Shown here: positions 10,845 through 20,775 of the stretch, piece after piece | How positions within the stretch are numbered: the first letter of the stretch is position 1 | How the letters are laid out: every line of letters starts with the position of its first letter | Assembly: GCA_963921195.1 (NCBI GenBank) | Contig: OY992539.1 | Location: 133,637,182-133,701,181 of the forward strand | Direction: 5' to 3' | Source: Pegoplata infirma | Lineage: Eukaryota > Arthropoda > Insecta > Diptera > Anthomyiidae | DNA length: 64,000 nt | Notes under the pieces: model-generated | What the model was told of the DNA's origin: nothing | The model's input: the letters and a program-made list of their open reading frames with translations, nothing else | Databases searched by the model: none | Program-made: the position numbers and the translations under genes

Positions 10845-12130
10845 TCATGTAAAAAATGCCTGCGAATTTTATACTCTTGCCCAAAACATTAAATCATGAT
10901 AATGTTTTGCGGAAGATTTTGGTGTACTTGCCAAAGCAAAGTTTTTTAGAAAAAATAATGTTATATTACTTTGCTACTCCATTCAAAACGAATTGAAATA
11001 TCAGTCGAGGATCCCATTATAAAACCAAAAGAGCTGTACATTTCGTAAGTGAGTGCAAAAATAAGTGCAAAAAAGTGTTTTTACATTTTGGAGAGTATAA
11101 AAGATTCGGCACCAAAGAACATACCACTCTCACTTTTTTTATGTACATTTGATAAACAAATGGAACATTTTTATGCGGAAAGCTTAGACTTGGTGAAAAA
11201 GTAGTTTAGGTAAAAAAAAATATTTGTTTTTTCACGAAAATAAAATTATGTTAAAAAAAAAATTTAATGAACGCAAAATTTTTGGTGAACAAAAATTTTC
11301 ATGAAAAAAATTTTTGATGAATTTTTTTGATGAAAAGAAAAATTTTTTGATGTAAAAAAAATATTGATGAAAAAAAATATGAAAAAAAAAATTTTTGGTG
11401 AGAAAAACATTGATAATAAAAAATTTGATAAAAAAATTTGATGAAAAAAATTTATGAAAAAAAAAATTTATGAAAAAAAATTTGATAAAAAAAAAAAAAA
11501 ATAGTGAAAAAAATTGATGAAAAAAAAAACTATAAAAAAACAAAAAAATTGATGAAAAAAAAAAAATTATGATGAAAAAAAAATTTTTTGATAAAAAAAA
11601 AAATTTGATGAAAAAGAAAATTAATGAAAAAAAAAAAAACTGATGAAAAAAAATGTGATGAAAAAAAAAATAGATGAAAAAAAAAAAATTTATAAAAAAA
11701 ACAAAAAAAAAATTATGAAAAAAAAAGTTTTATGAAAAAGAAAAATTTTATGAAAAAAAAAATAAAAAATTTGAGAAAAAAAAAGTTTGATGAAAAAAAA
11801 AATTTATAAAAAAAAAATTTGATGGAAAAAAAGTTTGATGGAAAAAAATTTATGGAAAAAAAAATTTGATGAAAAAAAAAAATTTTTTTTTGGTGAAAAA
11901 TAATTATGTTACTTTTTATTCACCAGCTGGTGAAAAACGGATTTATTCACCACGAGGAGAATTATTATCCAAGTTACAAACCCAAGTTGTTAAAATTTTT
12001 GGTTTTAAGAAAATGAAAATAGTAATTCTTGTTTTCGTTAATTGTTTGTTTATATTATATAGTCAAACTGAGGTGGCGTCCTGCAACTTTTTTAAAATTA
12101 GACACCAGCCTAAAAACATTATCATGTTAA
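10845..12130 (-). repeat. Right arm of the foldback element
   Basis: Inverted counterpart of 5408-6880. The low-complexity AAAAAATTTGATGAAAA tract here is about 670 bp (11235-11905), about twice the size of the one in the left arm, so the tract has expanded or shrunk since duplication. The arm lacks the family B insert and gives the unoccupied site. A 91-codon open frame at 11866-12141 (plus strand) falls in this arm; it has no recognisable domain and I treat it as chance. Confidence 0.75.
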
Positions 12131-12160
12131 AAAATAATTAAAAAAAAATAAAAAATTTTA

Positions 12161-12649
12161 TGGCGCCATGAAATAACTCCCAATGAAATAAGTCCCAAGA
12201 AAAATAATGCAATAAGTCCCAAAAATTTCCATACAATCAAAACCCAAAAAAAAAAATAAAACGTTTACTTCAACGCGAAGTGCACGCTGCGACTAATTGT
12301 GAAAAATTTCGAGTTGTTCTAAAAATTATTTTAATTTATGAAAATTAAGAGGTATTGCATGACAAACTGAAGATCATCAACTGGTGACATAAAAAGTTTT
12401 AGGATCCTGTTGGCTTGGCGGGTACATTGGATTTTTTAAAGTGTAGGCGAAATGGACTTTCGGCCTTTATTCACCCTTATCTTTATTTTGAAATATTTGT
12501 TGTTGGAATACGATAACCATTTTTTGTTAAAATCTCTTGTAAAAAATTTTCGCTTTTGGTTTAGGATATATTTCATTTTATTTGGGATTTATTTCATGTG
12601 GAGTTATTTCATTGGAACTTATTTCATTGGGAGCTATTTCATGGCGCCA
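12161..12649. mobile_element. MITE with TGGCGCCATGAAATA termini
   Basis: TGGCGCCATGAAATAACTCC and its mirror GGAGCTATTTCATGGCGCCA bound ~490 bp. Each end carries two to four tandem copies of a ~16-bp unit of the form AATGAAATAAGTCCCA. Such subterminal repeats are typical transposase-binding arrays. The interior ('CTTCAACGCGAAGTGCACGC') has no coding potential, and no clear target duplication is visible. Confidence 0.65.
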
Positions 12650-12699
12650 AATTTGATTCTTTAGTTCAAAAATTAGAGTAAAATGAACTTTAAAACATA

Positions 12700-12897
12700 T
12701 ACCGAGTAGGGGAAAGGAGTCCTCCAACACAATTTTCAAATTACAAATGGAATATTCGAATTACTGCAGTAATCTACCATGGTAGAATCTTTGAAATACA
12801 AACGCAGTTTTTGAATCACAAATGGAATATTCGAATTTCAAGTTCGACTTTGAATTTCAATTGATCTTTTTCGAATTACATCCGTAAATGGTGTAGA
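12700..12897 (-). repeat. TTCGAAT minisatellite ending GTAAATGGTGTAG
   Basis: Inverted counterpart of 8668-8850: units such as 'AAATGGAATATTCGAATT' run up to CATCCGTAAATGGTGTAG. See the 8668 entry for the topological problem. Confidence 0.55.
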
Positions 12898-12899
12898 TA

Positions 12900-14237
12900 G
12901 ATAAAACATGATTACTCTTACAAAATGTACATGAATATGTACAATAAAGTGCTAATAAAGGCGTTAAGTACAAAAATGTACCAAATCAACTTGTGGAAAA
13001 TCCTGTCAACATGTGGTCAGCACATGTAGAAATTTCAGTTTAGGAAATTCCTTATTCAAATTGAATATACTTCCTAAAAGGAAGAAATAAAAACAAGTAC
13101 TTACACGACACTAAACAATCTTAACGTTTGTATTTTTGTCTAAATAAATCTAAGTATCGTCTGTAGGTCGGTCAACAAGGACAACATCAACAACAATAAC
13201 ATCTAAAAGGCACCAACTAAACACCACAGGTGCGTTTAAAAGGCGCGACAATATTTGCGCGCGCTACTTTGGTGGCGATAGAAAGAAAAACTTCGTCCGA
13301 TACGCGTATAATACTTGCAACACACATACAAAATTGTATTTGTGTTTCGTCCTGTCTGCAACAAATTTAAAATAAATAAAGTCATTGACACACAAACAGG
13401 ATCATCATAAAATCATTGTCATAAAATCATGTCCGACAACGTCTGATTGTTTGTTAGTGCGGAAAACACACGAAAAATCTCAACAACAAAATTTGGAAAA
13501 CTGATTGCACGCCTTAATGCATAACATATGTGTGTGCAATGAGTATAAGAAGATTCCGGTCAAGTCATAGTGGAAAATACGTAAAAAAATCACGTTTTTC
13601 TTTATTTGTTGTCATTGTATATTACACGTATTTACTGTGAAGTTACCTGTTGTTTTTATTGGCTGAGAAAATTACTGTACGGAGGTGTATTATGTCTGTC
13701 AGTAAGTATTTTCCCTTGCTGTTCCTTTTTTCTCGGTTGTTCTTAAATCACTGATTAATATGCCAGAAATGCATTTGATGTAAAGTTTCCCAACAGGACT
13801 TCCAACAAAGTGCGTGAGGAAAACAAAGAACAGAATATTTTCTTTAAACATTTTTTTTGGCCAGTAGAATGAAGACAAAAATGATAATTCATTATTACCT
13901 GATATAACGTGGGAAAAAAGGATTTATGAATTTTTTGATTTTCTTCTTTTGACTATTATACAGTTTTGTTATTGTAAAAGTCAAATTTACACTGACTATG
14001 GTACACTCAACCAGTGCTGCCAGAAGTGGTTATTTATTGTCATTCTAAAGATTTATTTTTTGTAAGGAAATGGGAATTTAGCAAAATGTCAATCGATGAC
14101 TTTCGTTAAATTGATATTTGTCTAGTCTGTTTAGAGGTAAAATTTGCAATTCCACCAAAAAGTCTGCGAAAATGTAACGATTTATCACCATTCTAACGAC
14201 TTTTAATAAACTCACGTTTGTTAGACCGGGTTTGAGC
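12900..14237 (+). other. Apparently single-copy region, possible promoter and first exon
   Basis: Unlike most of the window, this stretch shows no inverted or dispersed repeat that I recognise and is locally GC-richer (GGCGCGACAATATTTGCGCG near 13239-13258; also CGTCCGATACGCGTATAAT). A TATAAG at 13544 precedes the leader candidate. An ATG at 13692 reads M-S-V and meets a splice-donor-like CA|GTAAGT at 13702. This could be a 5' exon of a host gene with a long intron to the right, but there is no homologue or downstream exon in sight, so the call is weak. Confidence 0.3.
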
Positions 14238-15206
14238 TAAGACTGACAACTATTTTTGAGAAAGATTATTCTAGCTCAAGGTCATATTTCTTTTACTAAT
14301 CATTACGATGATATTGTCAAAGTAACAATTTTCAAGAAACTTTTTATAAAGTTGTTTGTTTTAAATTGATTGGTTTGGTCATTTTGCAAGACTTATTCGA
14401 CACGTGTTTCGGAATTCATCAAATTCCATTGTCAAGAGTATTTAGCAAATTGACAATCGTTTGTGGCAAAACATAAAGTCTTATATTCGTATGTAAATAG
14501 TCATAATGAGAAATGTACTAAATACACAACATAATACAGCTCTAAATTTCAAACGAAAAGTCATAACCAAACCATCACTATTTAATTCAAACATACCTTC
14601 ATATATACAGCTTGTATTACAGGCTAGTATATACATACAGACAGTAGATTTCTTACGCGAGTAAGATGTTCACTGCTTTTGTTGTATTCCATCTTATTCA
14701 TAATATGAACAGAAGGTGAGGCGTGCTATCCTTTGTTTAAATTCTGTTTTAATTTTTAAATTAATAAAAATTATTTATTATTCGACCTTTAAAATTCTAT
14801 TTGGTTGTTTGGTTATGACTTTTCGTTTGAAATTTAGAGCTGTATTATGTTGTGTATTTAGTACATTTCTCATTATGACTATTTACATACGAATATAAGA
14901 CTTTATGTTTTGCCACAAACGATTGTCAATTTGCTAAATACTCTTGACAATGGAATTTGAAGAATTCCGAAACACGTGTCGAGTAAGTCTTGCAAAATGA
15001 CCAAACCAATCAATTTAAAACAAACAACTTTATAAAAAGTTTCTTGAAAATTGTTACTTTGACAATATCATCGTAATGATTAGTAAAAGAAATATGACCT
15101 TGAGCTAGAATAATCTTTCTCAAAAATAGAATTTTAAAGGTCGAATAATAAATATATTTTTTTTTTTTATTAATTTAAAAATTAAAACAGAATAAGACTG
15201 ACAACT
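14238..15206. mobile_element. Inverted-duplication insertion flanked by 14-bp direct repeats
   Basis: TAAGACTGACAACT occurs at 14238-14251 and again at 15193-15206. Between the copies, 14251-14572 and 14807-15128 are inverted copies of each other. Both are 322 bp, with no length difference and only a few mismatches seen by eye. The right copy is itself bracketed by a ~65-bp inverted repeat (14737-14801 and 15125-15195, starting ATTCTGTTTTAATTTTTAAA). The near-identity marks this as one of the youngest events in the window. A 14-bp target duplication is usual for target-primed retrotransposition, less so for DNA transposons. Confidence 0.8.
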
Positions 15207-15249
15207 TCATAAAAAAAGATACCGCGATTGTTGACTTCTGAATGCAGCT

Positions 15250-15960
15250 TTTAAATTTAGTTAGGGGTGTAATGGGGTACCCCTACAAGTCCTTGCTGTT
15301 AATCCTAACAGCAGGGACTTGTGAAATCCTTAAGATATTGAATTTTGACATCCGACAAAGCAGAAATTTCGTGCAGCTCCCTAGATCCCAGTGAAGCTAG
15401 TTTCTGAACAGAAAGTGTCGGGCAATGGCAGATAAAGTGTTGGCTAGTTTCAAACTCCTCTTCATCCATGCAACTTCGGCAAAAGTCATTTGACGTTACA
15501 CTTAACCATTCCCAATAAGACAGTGGCGGGTAATCCACCGTCGAAATCTCTTCTCTTGGAGCGATAGCAGCGCATTTGTGCGCTTCTTGCAAGTTTAAAG
15601 AGGCATACCAACACATTCTTATTCTATTCGAACCTGTAAGGTAGTTTCCAGTCTGGTAAGCTAATCGGCTTTGCAATTCCCTGTAATGTCTTTATTGCCT
15701 GCAATTGTAGCCAATCACCTTTATTTATGATCTAGGAATCTTCGAGCCAGGACCAACCCATGATCTTCCAAATAGATTTTAAAGCCCACTTGTTTGCCCA
15801 TCTGAGTAAAAACTTATGGAGGCCCAACTTCCCGAAACGCCCCTTACCCAAGCCTACCGGAATGGTATCATAGTGGTAAAATAGCGCTCAAACAGGCTCA
15901 TAGAGGGAGCACAGTCCACATTTAGTGGTATTGTTATCTTCATTATGTTATTTAGTACCC
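15250..15960 (-). pseudogene. Non-LTR retrotransposon (family 1) RNase H fragment
   Basis: 15305-15676 read on the minus strand gives an RNase H C-terminal tail of ~120 residues, with 'PREEISTVDY', the zinc-finger-like CRSCMDEEEFETSQHFICHC, and 'LASLGSRELHEISALSDVKI'. These match the same parts of the copies at 38221-38673 and 35409-35744. 15720-15950 carries the degenerate start of the RNase H domain. The middle of the domain is deleted and several frames are broken. The 3' end of the element is near 15250. Confidence 0.8.
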
Positions 15961-16109
15961 AAATCTACTAATAAGTTACTAATAAGTTACTAATTAGTAA
16001 TTACCAGTAGTACAGTAGTTTTTTAATGTCTTCAAAGTACTAAAATTATTAATTTTTACTGGTTTTGATTAATATTAGTTAAAAATTTTAGTATTGATTA
16101 CCAATTTCT
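15961..16109. other. Short AT-rich spacer with TAATAAGTTACTAATAAG repeats
   Basis: ACTAATAAGTTACTAATAAG-type direct repeats and an internal pair of inverted TAGTAAT/ATTACTA words separate two oppositely oriented retrotransposon pseudogenes. It may be a small MITE (about 150 bp). Confidence 0.35.
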
Positions 16110-16494
16110 TTACAGTGATATTTCCGAGTAGGGACGACTGTGACAACCCGGTAGATCTACTCGCAAATTACACTGAAACTTTCTACATGGATGGATCAAG
16201 TACCTCAAATGGCTCTAGGTCTGGTTGATATTTGTACGATGCGACTAAATTTTATATTGCTATGGGGAAAATGTTTACAGTATTTCAGGCTGAAGTACAT
16301 GCTATTTTGAACTTGGTGACTTATAGAATTAGGCACAGATGGAGACATAGGAGAATCAGTATCTGCAGTAACAGCCAGGCTGCGCTCATTGTACTTGAAT
16401 CTCCAGTCACTTCATCTAAACTTGCCCAAGAATGTAGACGCAGACTCAATTAGGTCTCATGTGAGAATAGTGTCAGTCTTCTTTGGGTTCTGGG

Positions 16495-17507
16495 CAGTGT
16501 TGCCAGAACTTGGTTATCAAAAACGGCTAAATCCTTTTGAAAAAACGGCTAAAAAACGGCTAAAAAATGGCTAAAAAAAGGCTAAAATATATATTATACT
16601 TTTTAAGAAAAACTAATGTAAATTCATATTTGTACCGTTTTTGATACATATATTAAAATAAGGAGATCTTTTGTTACTGTTTTGGCATATTTTAGGTAAA
16701 ATGAAGAGTGTTCAAAACACTTTTTGAATGATTTAAATATTTTATATTAAAATTTTTTATAAAAATATATATAAAAATTTTGACTACAAAAAATTTATTT
16801 AATTAAAAAATCTTTTTTAGTTATTTTGGCTTACAAAAACTTTTCAACACGCGAATTCGAGGGGAAACTTTTTACCCTTGGGACTGTTTTCGCTGTAACC
16901 TGACCAGAAGAATTGCTAAAATATATATGCCACGATTCAGCAATCAGCCTTCAAGTTAAGTTTTGGACGTTAGCGTATTTTTAAAAGACAGAGAAACGGG
17001 CATTGCTAGATCGTCTAAAATTTAGTATAATGTTCATGGTATGAATATGACAAAAATTTACGTGATTTCATTCCAGACTAGTGTTAATAAAAACTCAAAT
17101 ATATGAAAAACAATTACCTACTAACAAAACAATCCAACATTTAAAATCCTTCTGATGAAAACACAAAACAAAAGTGTTTGAAACCGGTTTGGGAATACCA
17201 GAAATGTCTATAATTTTTAAAAATTAAAATTTCTCTTATATTTTTCAACTTAAACCTTTATAACAAATAGTATTAGAATCTGTGCTCGATCTGTATAAAC
17301 TTAAAACCCAATTAATTCTCTATTTTAGTATAAAAAACACACTAAAAATTACTTTTTAACCGAAAACTCAAAAATGGCTAAAAAACTGCTAAAATATTTT
17401 CGAAAATTGCTAAAAAAAACGGCTAAGAGCTAAATGCTTTTTTCTCCGGCTAAACGAGTTCAAAAGGAGCTAAATCTAGCCGGAAAATGGCTAAATTGGC
17501 AACACTG
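16495..17507. mobile_element. hAT-type MITE, CAGTGTTGCCA termini, in RNase H pseudogene
   Basis: CAGTGTTGCCAGAACTTGG at the left and its mirror TTGGCAACACTG at the right are flanked by exact 8-bp duplications, GTTCTGGG at 16487-16494 and 17508-17515. Both termini hold tandem AAAACGGCTAAA / GCTAAATCTAGC-type motifs. 8-bp duplications and a CAG.GTTGCCA terminus are characteristic of the hAT superfamily. No transposase frame in 1.0 kb, so non-autonomous. Confidence 0.9.
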
Positions 17508-17937
17508 GTTCTGGGTCATAGGGGAATACGGGTAAACGAGATTGCCGACTCTTTGTCAATTTCTTGGCTTCGATACAATTCCTCACAATCTGGAACTTCA
17601 TATTGGTATAGCCATGACATGGCTGATGCGTTGGATCAACTCTCATATGACAACAATTTTCATGGAAAGATGGTCAAATAAGTTGGTATTCAAGAATACA
17701 AAAAGTTTTGTGATTATGCCAGACAAGAAAGTGGCTAACTATCTACTCAGTCTGAGTAGAATAGATTGTCGCAGACTCATCATTTGACGAGATTAGGTGT
17801 CTTATCAGACCCATTATATGCAGCTTGTCTTGAGGATGATGACACAACTGAACATTACGTCTGTTGTTGTCCAGCGTTCTTACGGGCTAGACTGCGGATA
17901 TTGTGTTCTGATATTCTGTTAATGGACACGGTCCATT

Positions 17938-19178
17938 AGACTTGCATTTTTCTGTATAGCAAATTTTTTTTCTCTGATTTTCAAAGTCCGGGCATTTTTT
18001 TTGTTCTACTAGGCCTAAACCTCTGGTGGTACCAATTTGAGGTCAATCGGATTAAATTAACCTGTGGCGCCCGGCGGTCAAAATTTGGGATTTTTGAAAA
18101 ATAAAAAAAAAATAAATAAATAAAAAATAAATATACATATCTTTCGACACATCATATTTGTTAATTATGATGCGCTGAGCAAGAATTAAAAAAAAAAAAA
18201 TAATAAAATTGGTCGAACAGTTTTCGAGATATTGCGATTTGAAATTTGCATAAAATGGCGTTTTTTTCCTACGTTCAAGAAATTTTTTAAAAAAAGTCTC
18301 AAAATTACATTCCGCCGACCCTTTTGTAGAGCTTGAGACAATCTTTCACTTAAAACTAATTTGAGCCAAATTTGATCATTTTAACCCGTGGCGCCCTTCG
18401 ATCAAAGTTTTGGACTTTTGGAAAATTTCCACCAAAATTTTGGATTTTTGAAACTGAAAAAAAAAAAAATATCTTGCGATACATTATTTTTATTAATTTC
18501 AGCATGCTGAATGCGAATATCAAAAAATTTATAAAATCGGTCGAGCGGTTTTCGAGATATCGCCATTTAAAATTTGTCAAAAAATTGCAAAATGGGCTGT
18601 TTTATCCTACGTTTAAGAAATTTTTTTAAAAAACTCTCAAAATTTTTTATTTTAACCCTTTCATAGAGCTTGATACAGTCTTTCATTTAAGCCTAATTCG
18701 ATCAAAGTTTAGGGTTTTTGGTAAAAAGTTTCTAAAAAGCCAAAACTTTGATCGATGGGCGCCACGGCTTAAAATGATCCGATTTGGCTCAAATTAGTTT
18801 TAAATGAAAGACTGTCTCAAGCTCTACAAAAGGGTCGGCGGAATGAAATTTTGAGACTATTTTTAAAAAATTTCTTGAACGTAGGAAAAAACCGCCATTT
18901 TTTACAAATTTGAAATGGCAATATCTCGAAAACCGATCGAGCGATTTAAATTTTTTTTTGATATTCGTGCTCAGCCCATCGAAATTAACAATTTTGATGT
19001 GTCGAAAGATACATTTTTTTAAATTTTATTTTTAAAAATTTTTCAAAAATCCAAAACTTTGACCGCCGGGCGCCACGGGTTAATTTAATCCGATTGACCT
19101 CAAATTTGTACCACATAAATTTGCCCGGACACTTGGGAAAATCGAAAGATGACAAAAAAATGACAGTCTAACGGTACA
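17938..19178. mobile_element. Long palindromic element with internal duplication
   Basis: The left half ('GTCCATTAGACTTGC', 'AACCTGTGGCGCCCGGCGG', 'GTTTTCGAGATATTGCG', 'CCGCCGACCCTTTTGTAGAG') is mirrored in the right half ('CTCTACAAAAGGGTCGGCGG', 'ATATCTCGAAAACCG', 'CCGCCGGGCGCCACGGGTTA'). The left side contains an extra ~300-bp direct copy (18377-18700) of the GTGGCGCCC...CGAGATAT unit. Flanking ATGGAC occurs at about 17932-17937 and 19179-19184, a possible 6-bp target duplication. It is inserted just before the last codons of the RNase H pseudogene. No ORF. Confidence 0.75.
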
Positions 19179-19591
19179 TGGACTTCCCTTGTCTGATTTT
19201 CTCAAGAGTGTGAAAGCAACTGAGAAATTCTGAACAATCACTTTTTGATTTTATTTCTTCTAATCCTTTTCTCACCTTTACTAACTTTTCTTTTCAGGGT
19301 ACACAGAAAAAAAAAATTGTCAATACAATTAATTTCATAGTTAATACAATTAAACATTTAATTGAAACTGAGCCTACATTGGATTTTGTCAATACAACAT
19401 TGACTTTTGTAACTTTTAAAAAAAATATCAACTCTTTTTTGTCAATTAAATTCATTGTTGTATCAACAATGAAATTAATTGAAAAGTTTGTAATAAATTA
19501 TATTAACGGAAATAAGCATGCTTTAATGTCATTTTATAAAAAAATCTAAAAATAGAACAAAAAAAATCTAAAAAATTAAAAAAAAAAAAAC

Positions 19592-19662
19592 ATTAGCCGG
19601 CAGCTGGAATCGAACCCGCAACGAACATGATACGAGTCTAGCACACTACCACCGTGCTATTC
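19592..19662 (-). repeat. tRNA-like unit 1 (degenerate)
   Basis: Read on the minus strand: TAGCACGGTGGTAGTGTGCT (D-arm and A-box-like), then GACTCGTATCATG, then GGGTTCGATTCCAGC containing a perfect B-box GGTTCGATTCC. The acceptor stem does not close and the T stem is mismatched, so this is a tRNA-derived sequence, not a working tRNA gene. Confidence 0.6.
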
Positions 19663-19769
19663 CTTGTATATATTTGAAGTTGACTATACTCGTATATTAA
19701 AGAAAATAAACCTGTTTTAATGTCATTTTATTTAATAAAAGTATAAAAAACTAAAAAAAAAAAAATCAA

Positions 19770-19840
19770 GCGGCAGCTGGAATCGAACCGGGAACGAACA
19801 TGGTACGAGTCTAGCACACTACCACCGTGCTATTTCTCAT
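19770..19840 (-). repeat. tRNA-like unit 2 (degenerate)
   Basis: Same layout as unit 1, 177 bp further on, with GACTCGTACCATG in the middle and a B-box GGTTCGATTCC. The 175-bp spacing and shared flanks (AATGTCATTTTA) show tandem duplication of a larger unit. Confidence 0.6.
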
Positions 19841-19951
19841 ATATTTTTTACTTGACTTAACGCGTATAAAAGGTGTTGCAGAATAGCAAAACAAAAATAA
19901 TTTAAAATAAAAATAAAAAAATGTTTCCGCAAGCTGGCAACGAACCCGCAA

Positions 19952-20775
19952 TAGAGCTGCAAAACTATCGATGGTACTATCGATAGTATCGAAAGTTTTA
20001 TTTTAAAAGGACTATCGATAGTTTTTACCCGATAGCGATACTATCGCCGAAAAAATATTAGCTTCAAAAAGATTGTCACTTGCTGAAAACTTAATGAACG
20101 CCAAAAATTGTCATTTGTGTGTTCAGAAGTACCAAGTTGTAATGGAAAAAAACGGTAATTTTACGCAAAAGCCACTGTTGCCAAGTTGGAGGTTTTCCCG
20201 CTAAATCTAGCGCTTTTTGTTTGGATTTAGCGGGGAAAAAATGGTTTTAGCGGGAACGGTACTTTAGCGGATAAATCTAGCGCTTTTTGTTTGGATTTAG
20301 TGGGAAAAATTTAGAGATTTTTTTCCAATTTTTCTTTTTTTTTTCAATTAAAAACGCCAAGTTTGTCGAATTTTAGCGCTTTTTTTGTAACTTAGCGGTA
20401 GAATTTTATATTTTCCCGCTAAATTTTTTTCGGCAGTTTCTTGCGCGTTTTTAGTGAAAAGACAATTTTCATAGAAAAAATAATTTGGAGTTTTTTTTTA
20501 AATTTGTCTTTTTTTGTCAATTAAAAATGCCAAGTTTTTCGGTTTTTAGCGTTTTTTTTTTGTAATTTAGCGGGAGAATTTTAAATTTTCCCCGCTTAAT
20601 TAATTTTTGGCGGTTTCTAGCGATTTTTAGTGAAATTTAGAGGTTTATGGTTAAAAATAGTTGGCAGCAGTGGCAAAATCTTACAATTCCTTAAAATATC
20701 CCATACTATCGATAGTTTAAAAACAAACTATCGAAAATATCGAATGGGACGACTATCGATAGTTTTGCAGCTCTA
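19952..20775. mobile_element. hAT-type MITE, TAGAGCTGCAAAAC termini, with TATCGATA cluster
   Basis: TAGAGCTGCAAAACTATCGA and its mirror GATAGTTTTGCAGCTCTA are flanked by exact 8-bp duplications ACCCGCAA (19944-19951 and 20776-20783). Both ends carry CTATCGATAG: four perfect TATCGATA octamers plus further CGATA/TATCG words. TATCGATA is the DNA replication-related element bound by the insect factor DREF, and CGATA is the BEAF-32 core. About 820 bp including a nested element; no ORF. Confidence 0.9.
20173..20672. mobile_element. hAT-type MITE nested inside the TAGAGCTGC element
   Basis: CACTGTTGCCAAGTTGG at the left is mirrored by GTTGGCAGCAGTG at the right. Flanks are GCAAAAGC (20165-20172) and GCAAAATC (20673-20680), 7 of 8 matching. 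The interior repeats TAGCGCTTTTTGTTTGGATT and TTTTCCCGCTAAAT. It resembles the 16495-17507 family in its TGTTGCCA termini and 'gctaaatctagc' words. Confidence 0.75.

Larger units (their letters stand above)
5408..12130. mobile_element. Foldback-like giant inverted-repeat element
   Basis: The left end (AACATGATAATGTTTTTAGG, TTGCAGGACGCCACCTCAG) is mirrored by the right end (CTGAGGTGGCGTCCTGCAAC, CCTAAAAACATTATCATG). Matching continues inward through the 'AAAATTT...CATC' low-complexity block, 'CACCAAGTCTAAGC', 'GTTTATCAAATG' and 'ATGTTTTGGGCAAGAGTA'. Arms are roughly 1.3-1.5 kb and the loop about 4 kb. Long, internally repetitive inverted termini around a variable loop are the hallmark of Foldback-type elements; no transposase ORF is visible. 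The loop contains later MITEs and satellite, so the original cargo is unclear. Confidence 0.75.
16110..19233 (+). pseudogene. Non-LTR retrotransposon (family 2) RNase H pseudogene with two nested inserts
   Basis: The host sequence resumes across two inserts. 16110-16494 gives an RNase H start (FYMDGSS, FQAEVHAI, SNSQAAL). 17516-17937 gives WVLGHRGIRVNEIADSLS and, after a frameshift, a tail with CLEDDDTTEHYVCCCPAF. 19183-19233 gives GLPLSDFLKSVKATEKF and a TGA stop. Catalytic Asp is changed in SNSQAAL (the family normally has SDSQAA), and there are in-frame stops, for example in the 'SRSG*YL' codons near 16228. Removing the hAT-type insert and one target copy restores the WV(P/L)GHRG frame. 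No RT part is present, so the copy is 5'-truncated. Confidence 0.85.

Noticed and set aside
11866..12141. 91-codon ORF (plus strand) as a host or element gene
   Set aside because: Lies wholly inside an arm of the foldback, begins in a poly-A/GATGAA low-complexity tract and shows no domain.
19592..19840. Functional tRNA genes on the minus strand
   Set aside because: B-box is perfect, but acceptor and T stems do not pair and the two units differ in the anticodon region. They are tRNA-derived repeats.
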